Assembly: GCA_021324235.1 (NCBI GenBank) | Contig: JAJPJM010000178.1 | Coordinates: forward strand, 1-40,754 | Direction: 5' to 3' | DNA length: 40,754 nucleotides | Source: Verrucomicrobiota bacterium | Lineage (GTDB): Bacteria; Verrucomicrobiota; Verrucomicrobiia; Limisphaerales; UBA11358 | In this document: positions 16,073 through 24,596 of the stretch, one piece after another | Numbering within the stretch: the stretch's first letter is position 1 | Layout: each line of letters opens with the position of its first letter | Notes under the pieces: generated by a model | The model's input: the letters and a program-made list of their open reading frames with translations, nothing else | The model's database searches: none | Told to the model about the DNA's origin: nothing | Translations under genes and position numbers: made by a program

Positions 16073-17017
16073 TTATTTGCCTTCCAGTTCCGAAATTTCC
16101 GGCGGTGTCAGCTGGAAATCCATGGCGCCAATGATGCCATCCACCTGCTTTGCGTGGCGCGCACCGACAATGGCGCCGGTCACTGCCGGATGATGCAGGG
16201 TCCACGCAATGGCCGTTTCGCCCGGTGAACGACCGTGTCGCGCACCCACCGCCTGCAGCCGCTCCACGGCTTTAAGATTCTCCGACAATTTCGGTTCCTT
16301 GAATTGGTCGTTCCGGTTGCGCCAATCGTTTTTCGGCAATGACGCGATGCGTTCGCGCGTCATCGCTCCGGTGAGCAGGCCGGACGCCATCGGCGAATAA
16401 ACAATCACGCCTACGTTCTCGCGCTGGCACCACGGCAATTGTGCCGATTCCACGTCGCGGCGGATGAGCGAATACGGCGGTTGCAATGACGTGATGCGCG
16501 CGAGGGGTTGCAGTTTTTGCATCTCCTCGACGCTGGCGTTCGACAGGCCAATCCAACGGACCTTCCCCTCCTTTTGCAGGGCGGCGAGCGTCTGCCAGCC
16601 TTCCATCGTTTCGTCTAAATCATCCGCCGTCCAATGAATTTGATAGAGATCAATCACGTCCGTCTTGAGCCGGCGCAGGCTGGCTTCGCATTCGCGGCGT
16701 AGGGAACTGGCATGCAATGAATAACTGATTTCGCCTTTGTCGTCCCACAACATGCCGCATTTGGTGAAGACATAAGGTCGCAGCCCTTTCCATTCACGCA
16801 ACGCGCGGGCGACGACTTCCTCCGAATGGCCCAGGCCATAGACCGGCGCGGTATCAATCCAGTTCACACCAAGTTCGAGCGCGCGATGAATCGCAGCGAC
16901 CGACTGTGCGTCATCCTGTGCGCCCCAGCCGAATTGCCAGTCGCCGCCAATGGCCCAGGCGCCGAAACCGATCGGCGTGATGGCAAGGTCCGAATTTCCC
17001 AGAATTTTCGTTTTCAT
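16073..17017 (-). CDS. Aldo-keto reductase
   Basis: This 314-aa protein has the full aldo-keto reductase (TIM-barrel, NADPH-dependent) tetrad: Asp55 and Tyr60 in VNWIDTAPVYGLGHSEE, Lys86 in FTKCG, and His128 in LYQIHWT. The C-terminal cofactor region appears as AIVGARHAKQVD. It would reduce an aldehyde or ketone, or oxidise a sugar alcohol; the sequence type is close to the YghZ/Tas-like group. The ATG at 17017 gives the family start MKTKILGNSDLAITPIGFG. It stands alone, convergent with the cytochrome gene. Confidence 0.93.
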   Translation of the reverse strand: MKTKILGNSDLAITPIGFGAWAIGGDWQFGWGAQDDAQSVAAIHRALELGVNWIDTAPVYGLGHSEEVVARALREWKGLRPYVFTKCGMLWDDKGEISYSLHASSLRRECEASLRRLKTDVIDLYQIHWTADDLDETMEGWQTLAALQKEGKVRWIGLSNASVEEMQKLQPLARITSLQPPYSLIRRDVESAQLPWCQRENVGVIVYSPMASGLLTGAMTRERIASLPKNDWRNRNDQFKEPKLSENLKAVERLQAVGARHGRSPGETAIAWTLHHPAVTGAIVGARHAKQVDGIIGAMDFQLTPPEISELEGK

Positions 17018-17095
17018 TCGGGGCTGATTTTAGCATAGGCAACCGCGCAATTCCAATTCGCTACCGTTGTCAGGTAAGGTTGCCTGCGGGTGGGA

Positions 17096-17590
17096 TCAAT
17101 CCTGGCTTTTCAACAGGCCGTCCAAATCCAGCGGATGGGTGAACATGGCCACGCCGCCATCGGCTGAGCGCGGCCACTGTTCCGGCGGGCGGTCCCAATA
17201 AAGTTCCACGCCGTTGCCATCCGGGTCACGCAAATAAATCGCCTCGCTCACGCCGTGGTCGGAGGCGCCTTCCAGTTCGATGCCCGCCGCGAGCACGCGC
17301 CGCAACGCATCCGCCAGCAAGGCGCGCGTCGGATAAAGAATGGCCAGATGATACAGTCCCGTCGTGCCCGGTGGCGGCGGCGAACCGCCCGCACTCTCCC
17401 ACGTGTTCAGGCCGATGTGATGATGATAACCGCCTGCCGAAATGAACGCCGCCTGCGTGCCGAAGCGCTGCATCAGTTCAAAGCCCAGCACGTCGCGGTA
17501 AAATTTCAACGCGCGGTCGAGATCGGCCACTTTCAAATGGACGTGCCCGATTCGGACCCGTGGATCCACCGGTGAGGTTTTCCGAATCAT
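17096..17590 (-). CDS. VOC-superfamily (glyoxalase/extradiol dioxygenase-like) protein
   Basis: This 164-aa protein covers one pair of beta-alpha-beta-beta-beta modules. Candidate metal ligands are His18 (GHVHLKVADLDRALKFY), His81 (GLYHLAIL) and Glu129 (DPDGNGVELYWD). This arrangement resembles the catalytic half of CatE-type catechol 2,3-dioxygenases, though such enzymes are usually about twice as long. A ring-cleaving or glyoxalase-type reaction is possible but not shown. It is divergent from the alkyltransferase gene with 116 nt between the starts. Confidence 0.82.
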   Translation of the reverse strand: MIRKTSPVDPRVRIGHVHLKVADLDRALKFYRDVLGFELMQRFGTQAAFISAGGYHHHIGLNTWESAGGSPPPPGTTGLYHLAILYPTRALLADALRRVLAAGIELEGASDHGVSEAIYLRDPDGNGVELYWDRPPEQWPRSADGGVAMFTHPLDLDGLLKSQD

Positions 17591-17706
17591 GACCTTCTGT
17601 AAGCCGGAATCCGTCGTTGCACAAGCGGCTTTTCGATCCGGCCGTTGGCGGTAAAAAGCCGCAAGAATCGGGTGGAACGTTGTTTCAGAAGTGGCAAAGT
17701 GCTGGC

Positions 17707-18567
17707 ATGAACGATTATGAACGCATTGCCGGTGTGATCCGGTATTTGGACGAACATCACACCGATCAACCGGAATTGACCGTGCTGGCGCGGCAGGCGG
17801 GACTGAGCCCCTTTCATTTTCACCGCCTGTTCTCCCGCTGGGCCGGGGTGACGCCCAAGGATTTTCTCCAGTGCCTCACGCTCGCACAGGTGAAGGAGTC
17901 GTTGCGGAACGGCGCCAGTATTCTGGACTCCGCCCTGGACGCGGGGTTGTCCGGGCCGGGACGTTTGCACGACTTATGCGTCAACCTCGACGCTGCGTCG
18001 CCCGGCGAAATGAAAGCGGGCGGCACGGCCTGGACGCTGGTCGCCGGCTTCGCGGTGAGTCCGTTTGGGACCTGCCTGGTCGCGGAAAGCCCCCGCGGGA
18101 TTTGTCATTTGTCGTTTGTCGAAGCCGGGGGCGGCGACGCGGCCTGGGCCAGACTGGAGGCGGCCTGGCCGAATTCACGATTGCGACGCAACGACTCCAC
18201 CGCCGCACGAATTATTGGTAAAATCTTCACGCCCCCGGCCAACCGGGATCCGCGCGCCGGGTTGCGTGCCTTTGTCAAGGGCACGGCGTTTCAAGTGCGG
18301 GTCTGGCGCGCACTGCTGGAAGTTCCTCCCGGCCAACTCACCACGTATGGGCGCCTGGCGGCGGCCATCGGCCATCCCGCAGCCGCCCGCGCCGTTGGGA
18401 CCGCGGTAGGACAAAACCCGCTTGCCTACCTCATCCCCTGCCATCGTGTGATTCGCGAGACTGGTGTGATTGGTCACTACCGGTGGGGCCGGCTTCGCAA
18501 GCGCACCATGGTGGCCTGGGAAAGCGCGCCGCGTGTGTCGCAACCGGCGCTGATCGCAGCGGTGTGA
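17707..18567 (+). CDS. AraC-type regulator fused to O6-alkylguanine-DNA methyltransferase
   Basis: I start at the ATG at 17707 (286 aa). The family begins MNDYERIA, and the upstream frame extension is not conserved in type. Residues 5-105 form an AraC-type double helix-turn-helix (HFHRLFSRWAGVTPKDFLQC). Residues 190-275 are the methyltransferase with active-site PCHRV (Cys245), the arginine finger in YGRLAAAIG, and AVGTAVGQNP. The protein repairs O6-alkylguanine by suicidal transfer to Cys245 and may activate its own promoter, as in Ada. The N-terminal zinc/phosphotriester domain of Ada is absent, so alkylation sensing must use the methyltransferase domain. Confidence 0.93.
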   Translation: MNDYERIAGVIRYLDEHHTDQPELTVLARQAGLSPFHFHRLFSRWAGVTPKDFLQCLTLAQVKESLRNGASILDSALDAGLSGPGRLHDLCVNLDAASPGEMKAGGTAWTLVAGFAVSPFGTCLVAESPRGICHLSFVEAGGGDAAWARLEAAWPNSRLRRNDSTAARIIGKIFTPPANRDPRAGLRAFVKGTAFQVRVWRALLEVPPGQLTTYGRLAAAIGHPAAARAVGTAVGQNPLAYLIPCHRVIRETGVIGHYRWGRLRKRTMVAWESAPRVSQPALIAAV

Positions 18568-18595
18568 ACCGGCGTTAAGGCACTGGAATCCGGCA

Positions 18596-19645
18596 TCAGT
18601 TCGACTTCAGAGCTGATTCTTCCGGCACCACTTCCAGTTGCAGCTTGTCCGTACCCCGTAGCGCCTCGATGGGCGAGCGCACGCCCACCTGTTCGCCCGT
18701 CAGCAATTTATGCAGGTCGTCAACCCCGGCCACCGGCTGTCCGTTGTAGGCGACAATCAGGTCGCCCTCACGCAAATCGGCCCGGCTGGCCGGGCTGCCC
18801 GGTTCAACGTGGATCACCAGCAGGCCGGTTTCCACCGGCAAATTGTGATACCGCACGAGCCGGCGATGGATTTTCGTGGTCTGGCCGCCCAGACCCAGGT
18901 AACTGCGCCGGATGATGCCGTCCTTGATGAGCCAGCCGGCGATGTATTTGGCCGTGTTGATGGCGATGGCAAAGCACAATCCCTGCGCCGGCAGAATCAC
19001 TGCCGTGTTCACCCCGATGACTTCGCCGCGGGAATTGACCAGCGGCCCGCCGGAATTGCCCGGGTTCAACGCCGCGTCGGTCTGGACGATGTTGTCCATG
19101 AGCCGGCCCGAACTGGACCGGAACGACCGCCCCAGCGCGCTGACCACGCCCGCCGTCACCGTATATTGGAATCCATACGGATTGCCAATGGCGATCGCCA
19201 ACTGGCCCACGCGTAACTGGTTTGAATCGCCCAGCCGCACCGGCTTGAGGTTCGGCGCATAAATGCGGATGACCGCCAGGTCCGTGTCCGGGTCCGACCC
19301 GATGACCTGCGCATCCGGCCGCCGGCCATCGGCCAGTGTTACTTCAATCCGGTCCGCGCCATGGACGACGTGGCTGTTGGTCAGGGCAAACCCATCCGGC
19401 GTGATGATGAATCCCGATCCGCTGCCGGCGGATTCCCGGCCATTCCGGCGCCCGCCGGTTTTGTACACGTCGATCTTCACGACCGACGGACTGACCGCAT
19501 CCGCGGCATTGACCACGGCGTCCGAATACGCGTCCAGCAACGGTCCATCCGACACCGGCGCCGGAGGCGCGACGGGCTGGCCGTTCAACACTCCAGGTTC
19601 ATCCGTCACCGGCCGCACTCCAAAATTTTTATCTGCGATTCTCAT
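18596..19645 (-). CDS. HtrA-like S1C serine protease with one PDZ domain, no signal peptide
   Basis: I use the ATG at 19645 (349 aa), which has GGGA 7 nt upstream; a GTG at 19651 is also in frame. The catalytic triad is visible: His92 (ALTNSHVV), Asp122 (DPDTDLAVI) and Ser198 (NPGNSGGP). One PDZ domain follows at about 250-345 (GSPASRADLREGDLIVAYNG). DegP-type proteases are normally exported to the periplasm, but the N-terminus MRIADKNFGVRPVTDEPG is polar, with no hydrophobic core. It is either cytoplasmic or the true start lies elsewhere; no upstream signal-like sequence is apparent. It converges on the alkyltransferase gene with a 28-nt gap. Confidence 0.92.
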   Translation of the reverse strand: MRIADKNFGVRPVTDEPGVLNGQPVAPPAPVSDGPLLDAYSDAVVNAADAVSPSVVKIDVYKTGGRRNGRESAGSGSGFIITPDGFALTNSHVVHGADRIEVTLADGRRPDAQVIGSDPDTDLAVIRIYAPNLKPVRLGDSNQLRVGQLAIAIGNPYGFQYTVTAGVVSALGRSFRSSSGRLMDNIVQTDAALNPGNSGGPLVNSRGEVIGVNTAVILPAQGLCFAIAINTAKYIAGWLIKDGIIRRSYLGLGGQTTKIHRRLVRYHNLPVETGLLVIHVEPGSPASRADLREGDLIVAYNGQPVAGVDDLHKLLTGEQVGVRSPIEALRGTDKLQLEVVPEESALKSN

Positions 19646-19745
19646 AATCACGTCCCGCTTTTGCGGAGTGCAGATACCATTAACCAGAAATTGAATCTGT
19701 CAAATGAAGTGGCGAGGATGGTGTTTTTTCAAAGGCGAGATCAGT

Positions 19746-20669
19746 TTATGGTTCGGGCGGTAATTGGCCGGTCTTGTAGAAATTCCTGACTTTTCCATTC
19801 AGGGCGGCTTTGATGAGTTGGACATGCCGGTACCATTCCGGTTCGAGGGCGTCCACGGGACCGATGGTCTGTTCAAATGCATCGAGTCCTCCGCCCCGCT
19901 GCATCAAAACCATGGCCGATTCGCGGTATTTCGGGTTTTCGAAAATGAAGTGCGTCAGTGTCCACCAGTGGAGATGGTAAAGATTGAATTCCTTGTTCAT
20001 GCCCGGTCCGCCATGGCCGGTGACGATGTTGCGTAGTGGAATGACGCTGCCGTTGGCGAGGCTGGCTTGCAAGTTGGTTCCCGTTGCGATTTCATCCATC
20101 CACCAGACCGGATAGGTATTCCGGTCGATCCGCCCGGGTATTAATTGGCCGTTCTGGATGCGGCTGGTGGAAAAATATTCGGCGAGCCCTTCCTCCAGCC
20201 ATTGGGCGAGGTGCAATTGGGCCACTTCGTGGTTCAATTGATGCGTCGCTTCGTGGAGCATCCAATGATACGGATTCACCTCATTGCTCGAATAATAGGC
20301 ACGGCAATATGGTTCCCGGTAAAACGCTTCCGCCCAGCCCAGACCGGGATTCACCCAGCGCATCTCGCGGCGATCTTTGTACAACAGCAGCTTTAATTTG
20401 GGATGCTCATGGCGAAACGTCGGCAACGTACCAAAACGATTGGAGTAGGCGTTGTAAAGCAGTTCCACGACGCGACCAACCTGCTCGGTCTGGGCCGGTG
20501 ACGCGGTCGAGGCGATGAGGTAATGCGGGGTCTCGATGGTCAACGTCGGTTTCCATGGACGCGGAGCGAACCTCCAGACCACCACGCCCAAAAGAATAGC
20601 AAGATAGATCAGCCAGCGCACCCGGCGCCAGTTGAATGGCCGGGCAGAACGCGCAGGTTCGGTGATCAT
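19746..20669 (-). CDS. Membrane-anchored HExxH metallopeptidase-like protein (DUF1570-like)
   Basis: I start at the ATG at 20669 (307 aa) because AGGAAG lies 8 nt upstream; the frame extends 12 codons further. A single transmembrane helix spans about residues 16-34. The zinc motif HEATH (His139, Glu140, His143) is followed by LHLAQWLEEGLAEYFST, where a glutamate about 16-21 residues on would be the third ligand of a gluzincin. The arrangement matches DUF1570-type peptidases common in PVC genomes. The domain probably faces the periplasm; the substrate is unknown. The gene lies upstream of htrA on the same strand with a 100-nt gap. Confidence 0.8.
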   Translation of the reverse strand: MITEPARSARPFNWRRVRWLIYLAILLGVVVWRFAPRPWKPTLTIETPHYLIASTASPAQTEQVGRVVELLYNAYSNRFGTLPTFRHEHPKLKLLLYKDRREMRWVNPGLGWAEAFYREPYCRAYYSSNEVNPYHWMLHEATHQLNHEVAQLHLAQWLEEGLAEYFSTSRIQNGQLIPGRIDRNTYPVWWMDEIATGTNLQASLANGSVIPLRNIVTGHGGPGMNKEFNLYHLHWWTLTHFIFENPKYRESAMVLMQRGGGLDAFEQTIGPVDALEPEWYRHVQLIKAALNGKVRNFYKTGQLPPEP

Positions 20670-20854
20670 TTTTTGAAGCTTCCTGCCGAGTGGCACGCGT
20701 GACAAGCCTGATTAACGATGATGCTGTCCACCCCTTCAAATTTTACGTGCCGGCAATGGTTTCCGACCCGACAGACTCCTTGTCGCCGGTGGCGTGAAGC
20801 GGATTGTCAGCCGGCCGGTTTGGCGGTAAATTCAGCGCATTACAGCGCGCGTTT

Positions 20855-21586
20855 ATGCCATTCCGATTACTTGACCTTGATGGGGTCGCCAATTATTTGC
20901 ACCTCACGCCCGCGGACATTGAGCAACGGGTGAAGAACCGTGAAATTCCCTTTGAAAAGCGCGGCGACCGGATCGTCTTTCACAAGCGCGATATTGATGC
21001 CTGGGCCTCGCAACGCATCCTCGGTCTGCCCGGCCAGCGGCTGGCCGATTACCACCAGAAATCCACGCGTCACGCGCAAAAAATGCTGACGCCGGAAATT
21101 ATCCTGCCGGAAATGCTCCGGTCGGGGGCCGTCGCTTCGGCCATGACGTCCAAGACCCGGGCGTCCGTTTTGCGCGACCTGGTGGCGCTCGCGGAAAAGA
21201 CCGGGAACCTTGCTGATTCCAAAGCCCTGTTGGCCAGCCTGGAGGCGCGCGAAGAATTGTGTTCCACGGCGGTGCCGGGCGGATTTGCGCTGCCGCATCC
21301 GCGGTCCCATGAACCTTATCTTTTTGAGACGTCGTTCATCGTCGTGGGGCGGCCGGTCCAGGAAATCCATTTCGGCGCGCCCGATGGCCAGCCGACCCAT
21401 TTGTTTTTCCTGCTCTGCTGCCAGGACGACCGGCTGCATCTGCACACGCTGGCCCGCCTGTGCCTCCTCGCGCTGAAAACCAAAGTGCTGGATCAACTCC
21501 GTGATGCGCCCGACGCCGGGACCATGCGCCATGCCATCATTGCGGCCGAGCAGGAAATCCTGGCCGACCGGAAAACGGTCTCATAG
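20855..21586 (+). CDS. Helix-turn-helix domain fused to a PTS EIIA (PtsN-like) domain
   Basis: I start at the ATG at 20855 (243 aa), giving MPFRLLDLDGVANYLHLT, an excisionase/MerR-like winged helix over residues 1-55 (EIPFEKRGDRIVFHKRDIDAW). Residues 95-240 are a mannitol/fructose-type EIIA domain with the phosphorylation site GGFALPHPRSHEP (His148). Such EIIA-Ntr-like domains receive phosphate from a PTS chain and regulate rather than transport. Coupling to a DNA- or protein-binding head suggests a phospho-controlled regulator. No PTS EI/HPr gene is in the window, and the targets are unknown. Confidence 0.87.
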   Translation: MPFRLLDLDGVANYLHLTPADIEQRVKNREIPFEKRGDRIVFHKRDIDAWASQRILGLPGQRLADYHQKSTRHAQKMLTPEIILPEMLRSGAVASAMTSKTRASVLRDLVALAEKTGNLADSKALLASLEAREELCSTAVPGGFALPHPRSHEPYLFETSFIVVGRPVQEIHFGAPDGQPTHLFFLLCCQDDRLHLHTLARLCLLALKTKVLDQLRDAPDAGTMRHAIIAAEQEILADRKTVS

Positions 21587-21683
21587 AACCGCCCGCGGTC
21601 GCGGCGCGCCCACGTCCCGCCGGCATCCAAATCTTAAAAATTAATTTCTTAAAACAGTGCTTCCTATCCACCGGCGACCGGTC

Positions 21684-21689
21684 TAGAAT
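21684..21689 (+). promoter_or_regulatory. Possible -10 box upstream of nitronate monooxygenase
   Basis: TAGAAT (21684-21689) is preceded by AT-rich sequence (21630-21655), but the hexamer 17 nt upstream (TTCCTA) is a poor -35. It lies about 130 nt before the start at 21820. Confidence 0.2.
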
Positions 21690-21819
21690 TGGCCCGCGTC
21701 GGTTTCCGACGGATTCCCGCCGGGTGCTGCAAGGAGCACCTATTCGTGATTCCTGATTTTCTGTCGTGAGTTTCGGCCGTTTGTGGAGCGGAACTTGCTT
21801 GAGGTGTGGTGCAACAATT

Positions 21820-23295
21820 ATGTCGCAACCAAAAATTATTCAGGGCGGAATGGGCGTGGCCGTTTCCGGCTGGAAACTGGCCCGCACTGTTTCGCGGTTG
21901 GGCCAGCTTGGCGTTGTCTCCGGAACGGGACTCGCCATCATTCTGGCCCGCAACCTTCAACTGGGTGATTTGGACGGCCGCCTGCGCCATGCGCTGAACC
22001 ATTTTCCTGTCCCGGCCGTCGCCGCGCGCGTGCTGGCACAATATTTCATTCCCGGCGGAAAATCGCCGACCGCACCGTTCAAAGCCGCCCCCATGCCGAC
22101 GCTCCGTCCCGGTCCGCCCCTGGTGGAACTGACCGTGGCCGCCAACTTTGTGGAAGTGTTCCTGGCCAAGGAAGGCCATGACGGACTGGTCGGCATCAAT
22201 TTTCTCGAAAAAATTCAACTGCCCACCTTGCCGTCGCTTTACGGCGCAATGCTGGCCAGCGTGGATTACGTGCTCATGGGCGCGGGCATACCGCGCGCCA
22301 TTCCCGGCGCGCTGGACCGGCTGGCGGAAGGCGAACCGGCCCAACTGAAGATTGATGTCATCGGCGCCCTGCCCGGCGAAGAATTCCTTTCCACATTCGA
22401 TCCCCGCGCTTTCTGCGCCGGCCAACTGCCGGTGGCCAAACGTCCGCAGTTCCTGGGAATTGTGGCCTCGGCCACCCTTGCCATGACCCTGGCCAAAAAG
22501 GCCAATGGACGCGTGGATGGCTTCGTGGTCGAGGGCGACACCGCCGGCGGCCACAACGCCCCGCCGCGGGGCCCGCTGCAGCTCAGCGCCAGCGGCGAAC
22601 CGATTTACGGTGAGCGCGATGTGGTTGACCTGGAAAAAATCCGCGCGCTTGGTCTGCCGTTCTGGCTGGCCGGTTCGTATGGCCGGCCGGGCCGGTTGGC
22701 CGATGCCCTGCGCCTGGGCGCCGCCGGTGTCCAGGTGGGAACGGCGTTCGCGTTTTGCAACGAATCCGGTCTGCGCCCCGAGCTCAAACTGCAGGCCCTG
22801 CAAATGAGCCGTGCCGGCAGCGCGCGTGTGTTTACCGACCCGATTGCCTCGCCCACCGGCTTTCCGTTCAAGGTGGTCCAGATGGAAGGGACGCTTTCCC
22901 ATGCCGACCAATATGCGGCCCGCACGCGCATCTGCGATCTGGGTTATCTCCGGCACCTCTATCGCAAACCGGACGGCACGCCGGGTTACCGCTGCCCGGC
23001 CGAACCGGTGGATGATTTTATCAAGAAGGGTGGAACGGTCGCCGACGCCCAAGGCCGTAAATGTCTGTGCAATGGACTGGTCGCCAACGTGGGCCTCAGC
23101 CAGATGCGTTCGGAAGAGGAACAGGAACTGGCCTTGATGACCGCCGGCGACGACGTCGCCAATGTCGCGCAGTTTCTCAAACCGGGTTGCGATTCCTACA
23201 CGGCGGCGGACGTCATGGAACGTTTGCTGGCCCCCGCGATTCCCGTCAATGGAGCCAAGGTCTTGGCAGCGGAGCCCAGCCCGGTGGCCGTGTGA
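21820..23295 (+). CDS. Nitronate monooxygenase-like FMN enzyme (NPD family)
   Basis: I start at the ATG at 21820 (491 aa), which gives the family start MSQPKIIQGGMGVAVSGWKLA. The protein is a TIM-barrel FMN oxidoreductase of the 2-nitropropane dioxygenase family. It shows the FMN/phosphate-binding segments VVEGDTAGGHN, WLAGSYGRPGRLADAL and GAAGVQVGTAFAF. At about 490 residues it is longer than typical class I enzymes (about 350). It carries extra C-terminal sequence with cysteines (YRCPAEP, RKCLCNGL) that may bind a metal or cofactor. Members oxidise alkyl nitronates, and some relatives have other roles, so the substrate is open. It is convergent with hxlR. Confidence 0.87.
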   Translation: MSQPKIIQGGMGVAVSGWKLARTVSRLGQLGVVSGTGLAIILARNLQLGDLDGRLRHALNHFPVPAVAARVLAQYFIPGGKSPTAPFKAAPMPTLRPGPPLVELTVAANFVEVFLAKEGHDGLVGINFLEKIQLPTLPSLYGAMLASVDYVLMGAGIPRAIPGALDRLAEGEPAQLKIDVIGALPGEEFLSTFDPRAFCAGQLPVAKRPQFLGIVASATLAMTLAKKANGRVDGFVVEGDTAGGHNAPPRGPLQLSASGEPIYGERDVVDLEKIRALGLPFWLAGSYGRPGRLADALRLGAAGVQVGTAFAFCNESGLRPELKLQALQMSRAGSARVFTDPIASPTGFPFKVVQMEGTLSHADQYAARTRICDLGYLRHLYRKPDGTPGYRCPAEPVDDFIKKGGTVADAQGRKCLCNGLVANVGLSQMRSEEEQELALMTAGDDVANVAQFLKPGCDSYTAADVMERLLAPAIPVNGAKVLAAEPSPVAV

Positions 23296-23366
23296 ACCCC
23301 GTCCGATCGTTGTTAAAACCGGCCTGAAAATCCGTTCTTTGATTCGCTGGCACCGCAATTTAAAAC

Positions 23367-23726
23367 TCATTCGCCGGTCCGCGCAAACCGTCCTGCCGGT
23401 GGACGCCGCTTTAACACTTCGCAGTTTTGCCGGGCCAGATCGTGCATTTGCCGGATCAATCCGCGCAGCCGTTCGCCGAAGGGGGTCAGCGAATATTCGA
23501 CATGCGGGCGTTGTGCGGCCAGGACTTTGCGTTGAACCGCACCGTCCAGTTCCAGTTCCCGGAGCTGGGCGGTCAGCACCTTTTGGCTGATGCCGGGGAG
23601 CGCCCGGCACAGTTGGGCGTGACGGCGCGCGCCATCAAACAATTCCCTTAAAATCAACACCTTCCATTTGCCGCCAATCACGGCCAGCAGGCGTTCGACT
23701 TCACATTCCACGGTTTTGACATTCAT
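23367..23726 (-). CDS. HxlR-family transcriptional regulator
   Basis: This 119-aa winged-helix protein matches the HxlR/YodB type: a conserved Cys8 just before VERLLAVIGGKWKVLILREL, recognition helix ISQKVLTAQLRELELDGAV, and wing VEYSLTPFGERL. In several family members the N-terminal cysteine senses quinones, aldehydes or disulfide stress; whether that holds here is inference. The gene is divergent from the pirin gene with 63 nt between the starts, a typical place for a shared operator, and convergent with the nitronate monooxygenase gene. Confidence 0.92.
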   Translation of the reverse strand: MNVKTVECEVERLLAVIGGKWKVLILRELFDGARRHAQLCRALPGISQKVLTAQLRELELDGAVQRKVLAAQRPHVEYSLTPFGERLRGLIRQMHDLARQNCEVLKRRPPAGRFARTGE

Positions 23727-23789
23727 GCGTCATGGGCACCCAAAGGTGCCTGATTGCAGAGCTTACAAACACGGGCATCTTGGGGCAAT

Positions 23790-24485
23790 ATGATGATGAT
23801 TAGAAAAGCCAACGAACGGGGCCACGCCGACCACGGCTGGCTGAACAGTTACCACACATTTTCATTCGCCGATTACCATGATCCCCAGTGGATGGGGTTC
23901 CGGGATCTGCGGGTGATCAACGATGACACCGTTGCCGCCGGCATGGGCTTCGGCCAGCATCCGCATCGCGACATGGAGATCATCAGCTACGTTCTCGATG
24001 GCGAACTGGAGCACCGCGACTCGATGGGCAACGGGCGCATCATCAAGCCGGGCGAATTCCAATACCTGGCGGCGGGCTCCGGGGTGGTACACAGCGAATA
24101 CAATCCGTCGAAGCGGAATCCGGTGCATTTCCTGCAAATCTGGATCCAGCCGGACAAGCGCGGGGCCAAACCGGCCTACGGTGAGAAGGCGTACCTGGAC
24201 ACGACGCCGGGGCGGCTGAACCTGGTTGCCAGCAAATCCGGACGTGAGGGCAGCCTCCGCATCAACCAGGATGCCGATCTATGGCTCGCGAGGTTCCGCA
24301 ACGGCGAGACCGTGACGCATGAACTCAAGCCGAAGCGCCATGCCTGGGTCCATGTGGCCGAAGGCGGGGTGACCTTGAACGGCCAGCCGCTCAACGGCGG
24401 CGATGCCGCCGCCGTGAGCGATGAATCGAAACTGGAACTGGCCGGCCAAGGCAAGGCCCAGGTTCTGGTGTTCGATTTGAATTAA
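23790..24485 (+). CDS. Pirin-family protein (YhhW-like quercetin dioxygenase)
   Basis: I use the ATG at 23790 (231 aa). With this start the four metal ligands fall at His57, His59, His101 and Glu103, the positions known for E. coli YhhW. Sequence around them is GFGQHPHRDMEIISYVLDGE and AGSGVVHSEYNP. It is a bicupin: the second half (about 130-231) lacks metal ligands, as usual. YhhW-type pirins cleave quercetin in vitro; the natural substrate is uncertain. The adjacent divergent HxlR regulator probably controls it. A strong hairpin follows at 24494-24525. Confidence 0.94.
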   Translation: MMMIRKANERGHADHGWLNSYHTFSFADYHDPQWMGFRDLRVINDDTVAAGMGFGQHPHRDMEIISYVLDGELEHRDSMGNGRIIKPGEFQYLAAGSGVVHSEYNPSKRNPVHFLQIWIQPDKRGAKPAYGEKAYLDTTPGRLNLVASKSGREGSLRINQDADLWLARFRNGETVTHELKPKRHAWVHVAEGGVTLNGQPLNGGDAAAVSDESKLELAGQGKAQVLVFDLN

Positions 24486-24493
24486 GCCGCCGT

Positions 24494-24525
24494 GCCGCCG
24501 GGAGGGCGACCGCCTTCCCGGCGGC
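24494..24525 (+). terminator. Strong GC hairpin after the pirin gene
   Basis: GCCGCCGGGA (24494-24503) pairs with TCCCGGCGGC (24516-24525), giving ten base pairs, with partial pairing further in. It lies 9 nt after the pirin stop. There is no T-run, so termination is likely but may not be factor-independent. Confidence 0.5.
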
Positions 24526-24596
24526 AATTGAAAGCCTCAGCTGAAAAGCCGTCCGAAGTCATTGCGCCTTCGTCGGCTCTCCCGCTAAATTGCCGC

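Noticed and set aside
21664-23610. Very long minus-strand frame (648 codons) opposite the nitronate monooxygenase
   Set aside because: It is an antisense shadow caused by high third-position GC. It has no domain, is rich in R, G and H, and the opposite strand encodes a clear enzyme.
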